Shown in pieces: positions 50,589 through 61,245 of a stretch of DNA of 64,000 nucleotides. The notes beneath the pieces were generated by a model, which was given only the letters and a program-made list of their open reading frames with translations, was not told the origin of the DNA and did not search any database. Source of the DNA: Microbacterium oleivorans (GTDB lineage: Bacteria; Actinomycetota; Actinomycetes; Actinomycetales; Microbacteriaceae); NCBI RefSeq assembly GCF_013389665.1, contig NZ_CP058316.1, positions 3,038,001-3,102,000 on the forward strand. The letters run 5' to 3'. The position numbers and the translations under genes are program-made. Within the stretch, counting starts at the first letter, position 1, and the number at the start of each line of letters is the position of its first letter.

Positions 50589-50610
50589 GGGTTCTCAATA
50601 GGATGAACCC
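50589..50610 (+). promoter_or_regulatory. sodA promoter with flanking inverted repeat
   Basis: TAGGAT (50599-50604) lies between GGGTTC (50589-50594) and GAACCC (50605-50610). A second hairpin, ACGGGG/CCCCGT (50570-50575, 50580-50585), covers the -35 area and may end the whiA message. Confidence 0.45.
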
Positions 50611-50684
50611 GTCCACGAGGTGCGCGCTCGCGCGCCTTCGACAGCACGAGCCGCGCGCCGCGCGGTGCTGATAGGAGATACAGA

Positions 50685-51305
50685 ATGCCGAAGTACACCC
50701 TTCCCGAGCTCCCTTACGACTATGCGGCTCTCGAGCCGCACATCAGCGGCAAGATCATGGAGCTGCATCACTCCAAGCATCACCAGGCCTATGTCACGGG
50801 CGCCAACACCGCCCTCGAGCAGCTTGCCGAGGCCCGTGAGACCGGCAACCTGGCGAACGTGAACAAGCTCGAGAAGGACCTCGCGTTCAACCTCGGCGGT
50901 CACGTCAACCACTCCATCTTCTGGACCAACCTCTCGCCCGAGGGCGGCGGCGAGCCCGAGGGCGAGCTCCGCGCGGCGATCGACGAGTTCTTCGGTGGCT
51001 TCGACAAGTTCCAGGCCCACTTCACCGCCGCCGCGACCGGCATCCAGGGCTCCGGCTGGGCCGTGCTCAGCTGGGACCCGATCGGCGCGCAGCTGATCAT
51101 CCAGCAGCTGTTCGACCAGCAGTCGAACACCGCTCAGGGCACCGTCCCGATCTTCCAGCTCGACATGTGGGAGCACGCCTTCTACCTCGACTACCTCAAC
51201 GTCAAGGCCGACTACGTCAAGGCCGCGTGGAACATCGCCAACTGGCAGAACGTCGCCGAGCGCTTTGTGACGGCGCGCGAGAAGACGGCCGGCCTGCTCG
51301 CGTAG
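50685..51305 (+). CDS. sodA: SodA, Fe/Mn superoxide dismutase
   Basis: Cytoplasmic superoxide dismutase, 206 residues. Metal ligands are seen in HHSKHHQAY, GHVNHSIFW and LDMWEHAFYLDY (Asp and His). The Gly-Gln pattern around QGSGWAVLSWD is compatible with Mn; metal choice cannot be settled by sequence alone. AGGAGA precedes ATG 50685. It is monocistronic, followed by a strong terminator. Confidence 0.96.
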   Translation: MPKYTLPELPYDYAALEPHISGKIMELHHSKHHQAYVTGANTALEQLAEARETGNLANVNKLEKDLAFNLGGHVNHSIFWTNLSPEGGGEPEGELRAAIDEFFGGFDKFQAHFTAAATGIQGSGWAVLSWDPIGAQLIIQQLFDQQSNTAQGTVPIFQLDMWEHAFYLDYLNVKADYVKAAWNIANWQNVAERFVTAREKTAGLLA

Positions 51306-51316
51306 TAGGGTCGTAA

Positions 51317-52447
<1,131 letters not shown>

Positions 52448-52452
52448 CGTCC

Positions 52453-53667
52453 ATGGCTCTGCGAACCCTCGATTCGCTGGGCCCGCTCGCAGGCAAGCGC
52501 GTCATCGTCCGTGTCGACTTCAACGTCCCCCTGAAGGACGGAGTCATCACGGACGATGGCCGCGTGCGTGCGGCGCTGCCCACCATCGACCACCTGATCG
52601 GCCAGGGAGCGCGCGTGATCGCGTGCTCGCACCTCGGCCGTCCCGACGGTGCTCCTGACGCGAAGTACTCGCTCGCCCCGGTGGCCCAGCGACTGTCCGA
52701 GCTGCTCGGCAAGCCCGTCGCCTTCGCCGGCGACACCGTGGGGGAGTCGGCGCAGCAGGTCGTCTCGGCGCTCGGCGACGGAGACGTCGCGGTCATCGAG
52801 AACCTGCGTTTCAACGCGGGAGAGACCGCGAAGGACGAGGCCGAGCGTCGTGCCTTCGCCGAGCAGCTCGCCGAACTCGGTGACGTGCTCGTCTCCGACG
52901 GGTTCGGCGTCGTGCACCGCAAGCAGGCGTCGGTCTACGATCTCGCCGAGATCCTGCCGTCGGCGGCCGGCTTCCTCATCGAGAAGGAGGTCGACGTCCT
53001 CGACCGCCTGACCGAGAACCCGGAGCGCCCGTACGCGGTCGTGCTCGGCGGATCGAAGGTGAGCGACAAGCTCGGCGTGATCGAGCACCTGCTGCCCCGC
53101 GCCGACAAGATCCTCGTGGGCGGTGGGATGCTCTTCACCTTCCTCGCGGCCCTCGGCCACAAGGTCGGTAAGAGCCTGCTCGAGAGCGATCAGCTCGAGC
53201 GGGTCACCGGCTACATCGAGACGGCGAAGGAGCGCGGGGTCGAACTGGTGCTCCCCGTCGACGCCGTCATGGCCTCCGGTTTCGCCTCGGACGCCGACCA
53301 TGTGGTCGCCGACGCCGATGCGCTGGAGGACACCCCGTACGGTGCAGACGGCATGGGGCTCGACATCGGGCCGCGGACGGCGGAGCTCTTCGCCGATGCC
53401 ATCCGCACCTCGCGGACCGTGTTCTGGAACGGACCGATGGGCGTCTTCGAGATGCCCGCCTTCGCCGCCGGAACCCGCACGGTCGCTCAGGCGCTCACCG
53501 AGGTCGACGGCCTCTCGGTCGTGGGCGGCGGCGACTCCGCGGCCGCGGTGCGTCAGCTCGGTTTCGCCGATGAGGCTTTCGGCCACATCTCGACGGGCGG
53601 CGGGGCGTCGCTCGAATTCCTGGAGGGCAAGAAGCTCCCCGGTCTGGAGGTACTCGGATGGGCATGA
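52453..53667 (+). CDS. pgk: Pgk, phosphoglycerate kinase
   Basis: Substrate-level ATP synthesis in glycolysis, 404 residues. VRVDFNVPLKDG, SHLGRPDG, ENLRFNAGE and GGSKVSDKLGVIEHL, with the C-terminal nucleotide region VGGGDSAAAV, are canonical. It starts 5 nt after gap without a ribosome-binding site. tpiA begins 10 bases before its stop. Confidence 0.97.
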   Translation: MALRTLDSLGPLAGKRVIVRVDFNVPLKDGVITDDGRVRAALPTIDHLIGQGARVIACSHLGRPDGAPDAKYSLAPVAQRLSELLGKPVAFAGDTVGESAQQVVSALGDGDVAVIENLRFNAGETAKDEAERRAFAEQLAELGDVLVSDGFGVVHRKQASVYDLAEILPSAAGFLIEKEVDVLDRLTENPERPYAVVLGGSKVSDKLGVIEHLLPRADKILVGGGMLFTFLAALGHKVGKSLLESDQLERVTGYIETAKERGVELVLPVDAVMASGFASDADHVVADADALEDTPYGADGMGLDIGPRTAELFADAIRTSRTVFWNGPMGVFEMPAFAAGTRTVAQALTEVDGLSVVGGGDSAAAVRQLGFADEAFGHISTGGGASLEFLEGKKLPGLEVLGWA

Positions 53668-54446
53668 CCCGTCTCCCGCTCATCGCCGGCAACTGGAAGA
53701 TGAACCTCGACCACCTGCAGGCGGTCGCGTTCGTCCAGAAGCTGCACTGGACGCTGAAGGACGCCAAGCACGAGGAGGACTCGGTCGAGGTCGCGGTCTT
53801 CCCGCCCTTCACCGACCTGCGCACCGTGCAGACGCTGCTCGATGCCGACAAGATCGCTTTCGCCCTCGGTGCTCAGGACCTGTCGACGAAGGACTCCGGT
53901 GCCTACACCGGCGAGGTGTCGGGCGCGTTCCTGAAGCAGCTCGACTGCCAGTACGTGATCATCGGCCATTCCGAGCGGCGCGAGTACCACGCCGAGACCG
54001 ACGAGGTCGTGGCGGCCAAGGTCCAGGCGGCGCTGCGTCATGGGTTGGTTCCCGTGATCTGCGTGGGCGAGACCGCGGAGGATCTCGAGAAGCACGGTGC
54101 CTCAGCGGTGCCGGTCGCGCAGCTGCAGGCGGCCCTGGCCGGTGTCGCCGCCGAGGCCGACATCGTGGTGGCGTATGAGCCGGTCTGGGCGATCGGCTCG
54201 GGCCAGGCGGCGACGCCGCAGCAGGCGCAGGACGTCTGCGCCAAGCTGCGCGAGGTCGTGGGCTCCGCTCTCGGCGCCGACGCGGCCGCGCGCACCCGCG
54301 TGCTGTACGGCGGTTCGGTGAAGTCGTCGAACATCGCAGGTTTCATGCGCGAGCCCGACGTCGACGGTGCACTCGTAGGCGGAGCCAGTCTCGTCGCCGA
54401 CGAGTTCGCCGCGATCATCCGCTACCAGAAGCACGTCGGCGTGTGA
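53658..54446 (+). CDS. tpiA: TpiA, triosephosphate isomerase
   Basis: Interconverts DHAP and glyceraldehyde-3-phosphate, 262 residues. GNWKMN (catalytic Lys), IIGHSERREYH (catalytic His) and AYEPVWAIGSG (catalytic Glu) are present. ATG 53658 has GGAGG (53646-53650) 7 nt upstream; ATG 53664, overlapping the pgk stop as ATGA, is less favourable. A terminator follows. Confidence 0.97.
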   Translation: MGMTRLPLIAGNWKMNLDHLQAVAFVQKLHWTLKDAKHEEDSVEVAVFPPFTDLRTVQTLLDADKIAFALGAQDLSTKDSGAYTGEVSGAFLKQLDCQYVIIGHSERREYHAETDEVVAAKVQAALRHGLVPVICVGETAEDLEKHGASAVPVAQLQAALAGVAAEADIVVAYEPVWAIGSGQAATPQQAQDVCAKLREVVGSALGADAAARTRVLYGGSVKSSNIAGFMREPDVDGALVGGASLVADEFAAIIRYQKHVGV

Positions 54447-54449
54447 CCT

Positions 54450-54488
54450 CGTACGGCTCGGTGACCTTGGTGGTCGCCGAGCCGTACG
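54450..54488 (+). terminator. tpiA terminator
   Basis: CGTACGGCTCGG and CCGAGCCGTACG form a perfect 12-bp stem, with GACC/GGTC continuing inside. It begins 3 nt after the tpiA stop. Confidence 0.8.
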
Positions 54489-54509
54489 TGTTCGCGCGCG
54501 ACCGCCGGA

Positions 54510-54542
54510 TATACTTGACCCTCGTGCGATCGGAACGATCGC
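54510..54542 (+). promoter_or_regulatory. secG promoter and leader hairpin
   Basis: TATACT (54510-54515) is a good -10. The expected 5' leader then contains GCGATCG/CGATCGC (54526-54532, 54536-54542), a 7-bp hairpin just before the GGAAAGG site. Confidence 0.5.
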
Positions 54543-54561
54543 CGGAAAGGTGACGACCACC

Positions 54562-54810
54562 GTGCAGATCCTCGAGTTCGCGCTGCAGGTGCTGCTGGGC
54601 ATCACCAGCCTGCTCCTCACGCTGCTGATCCTGCTCCACAAGGGGCGCGGCGGCGGCCTGTCCGACATGTTCGGCGGCGGCATGAGTTCCGCGATGGGGT
54701 CGTCCGGTCTGGCCGAACGCAACCTCAACCGGTTCACGATCGTTCTCGCCCTCGGCTGGTTCATCTCGATCGTCGCGTTGGGCCTGATCACGAAGTTCTC
54801 GGTGCTCTGA
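54562..54810 (+). CDS. secG: SecG, preprotein translocase subunit
   Basis: Small subunit of the SecYEG channel, 82 residues with two membrane helices around the conserved LLHKGRGGGLSDMFGGG. I chose GTG 54562 (MQILEFALQVLLG) because GGAAAGG at 54544-54550 is well placed; GTG 54550 overlaps that site. The stop overlaps the rbpA ATG (TGATG). Confidence 0.93.
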   Translation: MQILEFALQVLLGITSLLLTLLILLHKGRGGGLSDMFGGGMSSAMGSSGLAERNLNRFTIVLALGWFISIVALGLITKFSVL

Positions 54811-55166
54811 TGGCAACGGGAGGAAACGCGATCCGCGGCACTCGCGTCGGCGCCGGACCCATGGGCGAGCAGGACCACGGACACCACGCCGACCGTGTGT
54901 CGGTGTCGTACTGGGACGCCCTCGGCAACGAGACGGTGCGCTACTTCGCCGCCGGCATCTCGGACGACGAGATCCCGGAGACGATCGACTCGCCTCACTC
55001 GGGCCTGCCGGCGGGACGCGACAAGGCCAATCCGCCCGCGGTCGCCAAGAGCGAGCCGTACAAGACCCACCTCGCCTACGTGAAGGAGCGCCGCACCGAC
55101 GAGGAAGCAGAGCAGCTCCTCGACGACGCACTCCAGCAGCTGCGGGAGCGACGAGGCCTCAACTGA
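54810..55166 (+). CDS. rbpA: RbpA, RNA polymerase-binding protein
   Basis: Actinobacterial transcription factor that binds RNA polymerase and the principal sigma factor and stabilises open complexes. The 118-residue protein has the N-terminal tail and core (GNAIRGTRVGAGPMGE, VSYWDALGNETVRYFA), and a C-terminal sigma-interaction helix (RRTDEEAEQLLDDALQQL). Its presence fits the many TAnnnT promoters without clear -35 boxes in this window. Coupled to secG. Confidence 0.95.
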   Translation: MATGGNAIRGTRVGAGPMGEQDHGHHADRVSVSYWDALGNETVRYFAAGISDDEIPETIDSPHSGLPAGRDKANPPAVAKSEPYKTHLAYVKERRTDEEAEQLLDDALQQLRERRGLN

Positions 55167-55186
55167 GGGTCTCGCGACAGCGAAAA

Positions 55187-55224
55187 GACGGAAGAGCGGA
55201 TGCCGTGGCATCCGCTCTTCCGTC
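55187..55224. terminator. Bidirectional terminator between rbpA and pgl
   Basis: An 18-bp perfect stem (55187-55204 with 55207-55224), with AAAA before and TTTCC after it, between convergent genes. It can serve both. Confidence 0.88.
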
Positions 55225-55249
55225 GTTTCCGGGCCTGCGCGACCCGGTG

Positions 55250-56023
55250 TCAGTACTGATCGTCGATCAGCTCGGGTGGTACCTGGGCCGCCGTCGACTC
55301 ATCGGTGAAGAGAATCGTCCGCCGCGTGCCCTTCGCCCCCGCAGCCGGAACGCTGTGGTAGCTCGCACCGGCGAGGGCGAGGCCCAGGGCGGCCGACTTG
55401 TCGGGGCCCGCGAGCACCATCCACACCCGCTTGGATGCGTTGATCACCGGACGCGTGAGCGTGATGCGCTCGGCGGGGGGCTTGGGGGAGTCGTGCACCG
55501 GGGTGACGGCCTCGTCCGTGATGCGGATCTCGGGCCGGTCAGGGAAGAGCGAGGCGATGTGGCCGTCGGGTCCGACCCCGAGGAAGCAGATGTCGAACAC
55601 CGGCCAGGCAGTGTCGTCGCTGCCGAATCGGGCGAGCTCGGCTTCGTACGCGGCGGCCGCCGATTCCGCATCGGCGGATTCGTCGGAGGCCGCGATCGCA
55701 TGGATGTTCGCCGCGGGCACCGTGATCGCGTCGAGGAACGCGCGGCGCGCGACAGCGTCGTTGCGGTCGTCGCTGCCCCTCGGAACGAATCGCTCGTCGA
55801 CCCACCAGAAGTGGACGTTGCTCCAGTCGACCGACCCGAGGTCGGCGTGCGCACCGACCTGCGTCAGCACGTCCCCGATGATGACCCCGCCCGCGAGGCC
55901 CACGTGCACGGTGCGTCCGTCGGCACCCCACTTCGCGACGCGGTCGAGGAAGCGGGCGGCGACGGCTCGGGTGAGCGTCTCCGCATCCGCGCTGATGACG
56001 ACGCGCTTCTCGGCTGTCGCCAC
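55250..56023 (-). CDS. pgl: Pgl, 6-phosphogluconolactonase
   Basis: Hydrolyses 6-phosphogluconolactone in the oxidative pentose-phosphate pathway, 257 residues, DevB type. VGLAGGVIIGDVL, WWVDERFVPRGSDDRN and GPDGHIASLFP are conserved. It starts with GTG one base after the opcA stop and is the last gene of the operon. Confidence 0.95.
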   Translation of the reverse strand: MATAEKRVVISADAETLTRAVAARFLDRVAKWGADGRTVHVGLAGGVIIGDVLTQVGAHADLGSVDWSNVHFWWVDERFVPRGSDDRNDAVARRAFLDAITVPAANIHAIAASDESADAESAAAAYEAELARFGSDDTAWPVFDICFLGVGPDGHIASLFPDRPEIRITDEAVTPVHDSPKPPAERITLTRPVINASKRVWMVLAGPDKSAALGLALAGASYHSVPAAGAKGTRRTILFTDESTAAQVPPELIDDQY

Positions 56024-56024
56024 C

Positions 56025-56966
56025 TCAGGCGTCCTGACCGGGTGAGCGGTGCAGCCGCCGCCACCCGTCGCTGATGACGCGCCCGTAGAGCACGTCGGGC
56101 CCGAGACGGCGGAGCTCCTCGGCCAGGCACTCGCGAAGAGTGCGTCGCGGAAGCACGAGGTCGTGAGCGGGCTGCCCCGGCTGCGTGAGGGTGGCGTCGA
56201 CCGGGGTCGTGCGCTCGAGGAGGACATCCCCGCTCGGGCGCTTCAACCGAACGCTGCGGATGCCGTGCTCCCATTCATCCTCGGGGGCGTACCGCCATGC
56301 GACGGGCACGTCGAGCATGAGGCACAGCCACGCCGCGAGAAGCCCGGTCGAGGGCGAGCTGCCGCTGCCGATGACCTCGACCTCGGTGACCGGATCGTAG
56401 GGCGGCTGGTCGAGGACCGCCGCGAGCTGCTCGCGCCAGTGCGTGAGCCGTGTCCACGCCAGATCGGTGTCACCGGGTGCGTAGCTCTCGCCGAGCGCGG
56501 CCAGTCGCCCGCTGTCGTACGGCAGCGTCGAGGCATCGGTGATGCGTCGCTGGGCGATGCGCCCGATGGGGGACTGCGCGGGCTGGAGCGGCGGGTGGTC
56601 GGGCCACCACGCCACGACCGGGGCGTCCGGCAACAGAAGGCCGGTGATCAGGGCCTCGTCGTTGCTCGCGGCACCGCCGCTGGCGCGGAGGACGACGACC
56701 TCGCTCGCGCCGGCGTCGCCGCCCACACGGATCTGGGCGTCGAGCTTGGACTCGCCCGCGGGATCGGTGATGAGCACGATGACGCGCATCGGATGCTCGC
56801 GAGACGCATCGTTGGCCGCCTCGATCGCATCCTCCTCGAGCCCCTGGGAGGTCGCGATGACGAGCGTGAGCACGCGGCCGAGCGCGACCGCTCCGCCCTC
56901 CTCGCGGACGCTGACGAGTTCGCGGGCGATCTTCGACACCGAGGTGTCGGGCAGGTCGACGATCAT
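56025..56966 (-). CDS. opcA: OpcA, glucose-6-phosphate dehydrogenase assembly protein
   Basis: Accessory protein needed for full activity or assembly of Zwf in actinobacteria and cyanobacteria, 313 residues. Recognisable parts are DAPVVAWWPDHPP and SGSSPSTGLLAAWL. The ATG overlaps the zwf stop (ATGA). Its own biochemical activity is not defined. Confidence 0.92.
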   Translation of the reverse strand: MIVDLPDTSVSKIARELVSVREEGGAVALGRVLTLVIATSQGLEEDAIEAANDASREHPMRVIVLITDPAGESKLDAQIRVGGDAGASEVVVLRASGGAASNDEALITGLLLPDAPVVAWWPDHPPLQPAQSPIGRIAQRRITDASTLPYDSGRLAALGESYAPGDTDLAWTRLTHWREQLAAVLDQPPYDPVTEVEVIGSGSSPSTGLLAAWLCLMLDVPVAWRYAPEDEWEHGIRSVRLKRPSGDVLLERTTPVDATLTQPGQPAHDLVLPRRTLRECLAEELRRLGPDVLYGRVISDGWRRLHRSPGQDA

Positions 56967-58510
56967 GGACGCCTCCAGACGCGGCCGTCACGGGCCAGCA
57001 GTTCATCTGCGGAAGGGGGACCCCAGGAGCCGGGGGCGTACTGCTCGAGCGGTCCGCCCTCCTGGGCCCAGAACTCCTCCACGGGATCGAGGATGCGCCA
57101 CGAGAGCTCGACCTCCTCGTGCCGGGGGAACAGCGGCGGGTCGCCGAGCAGCACATCCAGGATGAGGCGCTCGTAGGCCTCGGGGCTGGACTCGGTGAAG
57201 GCGTGGCCGTAGCCGAAGTCCATCGTGACATCGCGCACCTCGGTGGCGGCACCGGGCACCTTCGAGCCGAACCGGATCGTCACGCCTTCATCGGGCTGGA
57301 CGCGGATGACGAGCGCGTTCTGGCCGAGCTCGGTGGTCTGGTTGCGCAGGAAGAGGTGCTGCGGTGCCCGCTTGAAGACGACCGCGATCTCGGTCACGCG
57401 TCGGCCGAGGCGCTTGCCGGTGCGCAGGTAGAAGGGCACGCCCGCCCAGCGGCGGGTGGCGATGTCGACCTTGATGGCCGCGTACGTCTCGGTCGTCGAC
57501 TCGGGGCTCATGCCGTCCTCGTCGAGGAACCCGGTGACCTCCTCGCCGCCCTGCCAGCCGCCGGCGTACTGCCCACGGGCGGTCGCCGTCGAGAGATCCG
57601 CCGGAAGCTGGACGGCTGCGAGCACCTTCTCCTTCTCGGCGCGGAGGTGGTTCGCCTCCATCGAGATGGGCTCTTCCATCGCGGTCAGGGCGAGCAGCTG
57701 GAGCAGGTGATTCTGGATGACGTCCCGGGCGGCGCCGATTCCGTCGTAGTAGCCCGCTCGACCGCCGACGCCGATGTCTTCGGCCATCGTGATCTGGACG
57801 TGGTCGACGTAGTTGGCGTTCCAGATCGGCTCGAAGAGCTCGTTGGCGAAGCGCAGCGCGAGGATGTTCTGCACCGTCTCCTTGCCGAGGTAGTGGTCGA
57901 TGCGGAAGATCGAGTCGGCCGGGAAAGCGACCTCGAGGGCTTCATTGAGCTCGCGCGCCGTCTTCAGATCGCTGCCGAAAGGCTTCTCGATGACGACCCG
58001 GCGCCAGGTGTCGCCGTCCGCGTCCTCGTCGACGAGGCCCGAGTCCTTCAACTGCTTCGCGACGATCGGGAAGTCCTTGGGCGGGATCGACAGGTAGAAG
58101 GCGTGGTTGCCCATCGTGCCGCGATCGACGTCGAGCTTCTCGACCGTCTCGCGCAGGCGGGTGAACGCATCGGCGTCCCCGAACTCGCCCGAGACGAAGC
58201 GGATGCCCTGGAGCAGCTGCTTCCAGGTCTCCTCACGGAACGGCGTGCGTGCGTACTGCTTCACGGCGGCATGGACGACCTCGGCGAAGTCCTGGTCCTC
58301 CCAGTCGCGTCGCGCGAAGCCGACCAGTGCGAAGCCCGGGGGCAGCAGGCCGCGGTTGGCCAGGTCGTAGACGGCGGGCATGAGCTTCTTGCGCGACAGG
58401 TCGCCGGTGACGCCGAAGATCACCAGGGCGCTGGGCCCGGCGATCCGGTTCAGGCGACGGTCGTCGGGATCGCGCAGGGGGTTGTGGGCGCGCGAAATCT
58501 CCACGGTCAT
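56963..58510 (-). CDS. zwf: Zwf, glucose-6-phosphate 1-dehydrogenase
   Basis: First enzyme of the oxidative pentose-phosphate pathway and an NADPH source, 515 residues. The nucleotide motif is IFGVTGDLSRKK; the active site has RIDHYLGKETVQN. EKPFGSDL and the C-terminal YERLILDVLLGDPPLF are typical. It starts 12 nt after pgi and overlaps opcA. Confidence 0.97.
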   Translation of the reverse strand: MTVEISRAHNPLRDPDDRRLNRIAGPSALVIFGVTGDLSRKKLMPAVYDLANRGLLPPGFALVGFARRDWEDQDFAEVVHAAVKQYARTPFREETWKQLLQGIRFVSGEFGDADAFTRLRETVEKLDVDRGTMGNHAFYLSIPPKDFPIVAKQLKDSGLVDEDADGDTWRRVVIEKPFGSDLKTARELNEALEVAFPADSIFRIDHYLGKETVQNILALRFANELFEPIWNANYVDHVQITMAEDIGVGGRAGYYDGIGAARDVIQNHLLQLLALTAMEEPISMEANHLRAEKEKVLAAVQLPADLSTATARGQYAGGWQGGEEVTGFLDEDGMSPESTTETYAAIKVDIATRRWAGVPFYLRTGKRLGRRVTEIAVVFKRAPQHLFLRNQTTELGQNALVIRVQPDEGVTIRFGSKVPGAATEVRDVTMDFGYGHAFTESSPEAYERLILDVLLGDPPLFPRHEEVELSWRILDPVEEFWAQEGGPLEQYAPGSWGPPSADELLARDGRVWRRP

Positions 58511-58522
58511 GGGAGGTACTTC

Positions 58523-60142
58523 CTACTGGGCGGCTTCGAAGAGGGTCAGGACCTCGGTGGCGGGGTCCGTCAGGGTGAGCGTGACGACCGGGCGGCCGCG
58601 GGCGGCGAGCACGGTGGCGTCACCGGATGCCTGTGCCTCGATCAACCGGCCGAAGGTGAACGGCAGCCCCGGGATCTCGAGATCGACGTCGGTGCGTTCG
58701 GTGATCTGCAGGAACACGCCGTTGGCGGGACCGCCCTTGTGATACTGGCCGGTCGAGTGCAGGAACCGCGGTCCCCATCCGAACGTCGTGGGCCGACCCG
58801 AGTCCGCCGCGATCAGTTCACGCACACCCGCGAGCTGCGGCACGGAGCCGCGGTCGACATAGGCCTGGACGGCCACATAGCCGTCCGAGGGGACCCGCCG
58901 CCAGAGCCCGGCGAGAACGCCGGCGAGGGTGCCGTCGGCCAGGAGCTCCGGATCCGACACGCGAACCTCGACACCGCTCTCGACGAATGCGGGGGGCGAG
59001 GTCTCGGGCTGCGTCTCGAGCAGCCCGCGTGCCGCGGACTTCGCGGCCTCCACGTCGGGCTGGTCGAACGGGTCGATGCCGAGAAGTCGTCCGGCGATGG
59101 CGGTGGCGTACTCCCACACCAGGAACTGCGCGCCCAGCGACCCGCTGACGAGGACCTCGCCCGGGTGCTGCTCGAGGATCTGGAAGTGGACGGCGTCGCC
59201 GACGATCCGCACGACCTGAAGGTCGTCGGGAGCGAGATCGAGCTCGGGGGAGAGCGGAGTGACGACGACGGGCAGGATGCCGGTGCCGGACTTGCCCGTC
59301 GACTCTGCGATGAGCTGTTCGATCCAGTCGGGCAGTCCCACGATGTGCGTACCGTCGCTCACCAGGGCGAGCTTGTCGCGTCGCGGCTCTCCGCCGGCGA
59401 TCGCCGCGGCGAGGACGAGAGCGGGATTGCGCGGGTCGTCGACGGCGACCTCGAGCAACGTCGCGTCGGCCTCGTCGAGCAGCTGCCCGATGTCGGCGCC
59501 CGCGAGACCGGCGGGCACGAGCCCGAACGCCGTGAGCGCCGAGTACCGGCCGCCGACGTTCGGATCTGCGGCGAACACCCGGTGGCCTGCCGCGCGCGCG
59601 GAGGCCTCGAGCGGCGAGCCGGGGTCGGTCACGACCACGATGCGTTCGGCCGGGTCGATGCCCAGGTCGCTCCACGCCGCCGAGAACGCGCGGCGGGCCG
59701 CGTCGGTCTCGACCGTGGATCCGGACTTCGACGAGACCACGAGGACGGTCTCGGCGAGACCGCCGGTCTCGGGGTCGCCGTCGATCGCGGCGAGGACCTG
59801 ACCGGGGGAGGTGGAGTCGAGGATCGTCAGCGGCACGCCGTGCGTGCGCGCGATCACCTCGGGAGCGAGCGACGAGCCGCCCATCCCGGCCAGGACGACG
59901 CGGGTGATGCCCCGCCCGACGAGCTCGGTGCGGAGCGCCTCGATCTCGGCCACGAGTGGACGCGAGACCGTGACGGCCTGAACCCAGCCCAGTCGCCGAG
60001 CGGCCTCGGCCGCGGCATCCGGTCCCCACAGGTCGGCGTCACCGGCGGTGATGCCGCTGGCGACCAGGTCGCCCACCAGAGCGGGGACGGTCTGCTCGAC
60101 GACGTCGGCGACGTGGCCGGAGACGTGGATCTCGAAGCTCAA
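58523..60142 (-). CDS. pgi: Pgi, glucose-6-phosphate isomerase (SIS-type)
   Basis: Interconverts glucose-6-P and fructose-6-P, 539 residues. The SIS-fold motifs [24 protein letters not shown] and [14 protein letters not shown] are visible. This form is related to the isomerase part of transaldolase-isomerase fusions, and here lies directly after tal. The TTG start overlaps the tal stop (TTGA). Confidence 0.92.
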   Translation of the reverse strand: MSFEIHVSGHVADVVEQTVPALVGDLVASGITAGDADLWGPDAAAEAARRLGWVQAVTVSRPLVAEIEALRTELVGRGITRVVLAGMGGSSLAPEVIARTHGVPLTILDSTSPGQVLAAIDGDPETGGLAETVLVVSSKSGSTVETDAARRAFSAAWSDLGIDPAERIVVVTDPGSPLEASARAAGHRVFAADPNVGGRYSALTAFGLVPAGLAGADIGQLLDEADATLLEVAVDDPRNPALVLAAAIAGGEPRRDKLALVSDGTHIVGLPDWIEQLIAESTGKSGTGILPVVVTPLSPELDLAPDDLQVVRIVGDAVHFQILEQHPGEVLVSGSLGAQFLVWEYATAIAGRLLGIDPFDQPDVEAAKSAARGLLETQPETSPPAFVESGVEVRVSDPELLADGTLAGVLAGLWRRVPSDGYVAVQAYVDRGSVPQLAGVRELIAADSGRPTTFGWGPRFLHSTGQYHKGGPANGVFLQITERTDVDLEIPGLPFTFGRLIEAQASGDATVLAARGRPVVTLTLTDPATEVLTLFEAAQ

Positions 60143-61245
60143 CGTGCGCTCTCCAGGGCCGCTGTCACCGTGCCCTGCAGGTCGTGCCAGGCCGCGATGA
60201 ACTTGTCGACGCCCTCGTCCTCCAGCAGCTGCGTGACATCCTCGAGGTCGACCCCGGCGGCCGCCAGGTCATCGAAGACCTTGTGGGCCGCCGCATAGGC
60301 GCCGGTCACGGTGTCGCCCGAGACGACGCCGTGATCGAAGGTGGCCTCGAGCGTCTTCTCGGGCATCGTGTTGACCGTGCCCGGAGCGACCAGCTCGGTC
60401 ACGTAGAGGGTGTCGGGCAGAGCGGGGTCCTTCACGCCCGTGGAGGCCCACAGCGGACGCTGCAGATTGGCGCCGGCGGCGACGAGGTCCTGCGCGCGCT
60501 TCTCGGCGAACTTCTGCTCGAACAGCTCGTACGCGAGGCGTGCATTGGCGACGCCCGCGAGCGACTTCAGCTCGGTGGCGGCGCTCGTGCCGATCGCGTC
60601 GAGACGCTTGTCGACCTCGGTGTCCACGCGCGAGACGAAGAAGGACGCCACCGAGTGGATTCCCGACAGGTCGGTGCCGTTCGCGTGGGCGCGCTCCAGG
60701 CCGTCGAGGTAGGCGTCGATGACCGCGGCGTAGCGCTCGAGGGAGAAGATCAGCGTGACGTTGACGCTGATGCCGGCGGCGATGACCTCGGTGATGGCGG
60801 GGAGGCCGGCCTTCGTGGCGGGGATCTTGATGAGGACGTTGGGGCGGTCCACGGCTGCGGCGAGCTTCTTCGCCTCGGCGATGGTGGCGTCGGTGTCGTG
60901 GGCGAGGTCGGGGGAGACCTCGATCGACACGCGACCGTCCACACCGTCGGTGGCGTCGAAGATCGGGCGGAAGATGTCGGACGCGTTGCGCACGTCCGTC
61001 GTCGTCAGCTCGAAGATGGTGTCGTCGGTCGAGGCGCCGGCCCGCGCCTGTGCCTCGATGGCCTCCTCGTACCCGACGCCCGCGCTGATCGCGGCCTGGA
61101 AGATCGACGGGTTCGTCGTCACGCCGACGACGTTCCGGGTGTCGATGAGCTCCTGGAGGTTGCCGGTCGTGATGCGCTGGCGTGACAGGTCGTCGAGCCA
61201 GATGCTGACGCCGGCGTCGGAGAGGGCCTGGGTGGGGGTGCTCAT
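60139..61245 (-). CDS. tal: Tal, transaldolase
   Basis: Transfers a dihydroxyacetone unit between sugar phosphates, 368 residues. [10 protein letters not shown], the Schiff-base Lys in [12 protein letters not shown], and WASTGVKDP are conserved. AAGGAG lies before ATG 61245, inside the end of tkt. The ATG overlaps the tkt stop (ATGA). Confidence 0.97.
   Translation of the reverse strand: MSTPTQALSDAGVSIWLDDLSRQRITTGNLQELIDTRNVVGVTTNPSIFQAAISAGVGYEEAIEAQARAGASTDDTIFELTTTDVRNASDIFRPIFDATDGVDGRVSIEVSPDLAHDTDATIAEAKKLAAAVDRPNVLIKIPATKAGLPAITEVIAAGISVNVTLIFSLERYAAVIDAYLDGLERAHANGTDLSGIHSVASFFVSRVDTEVDKRLDAIGTSAATELKSLAGVANARLAYELFEQKFAEKRAQDLVAAGANLQRPLWASTGVKDPALPDTLYVTELVAPGTVNTMPEKTLEATFDHGVVSGDTVTGAYAAAHKVFDDLAAAGVDLEDVTQLLEDEGVDKFIAAWHDLQGTVTAALESAR

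Noticed and set aside
57119..60298. Long plus-strand open frame opposite zwf and pgi (more than 1000 codons)
   Set aside because: Antisense shadow of two well-supported genes, with no promoter or ribosome-binding site.
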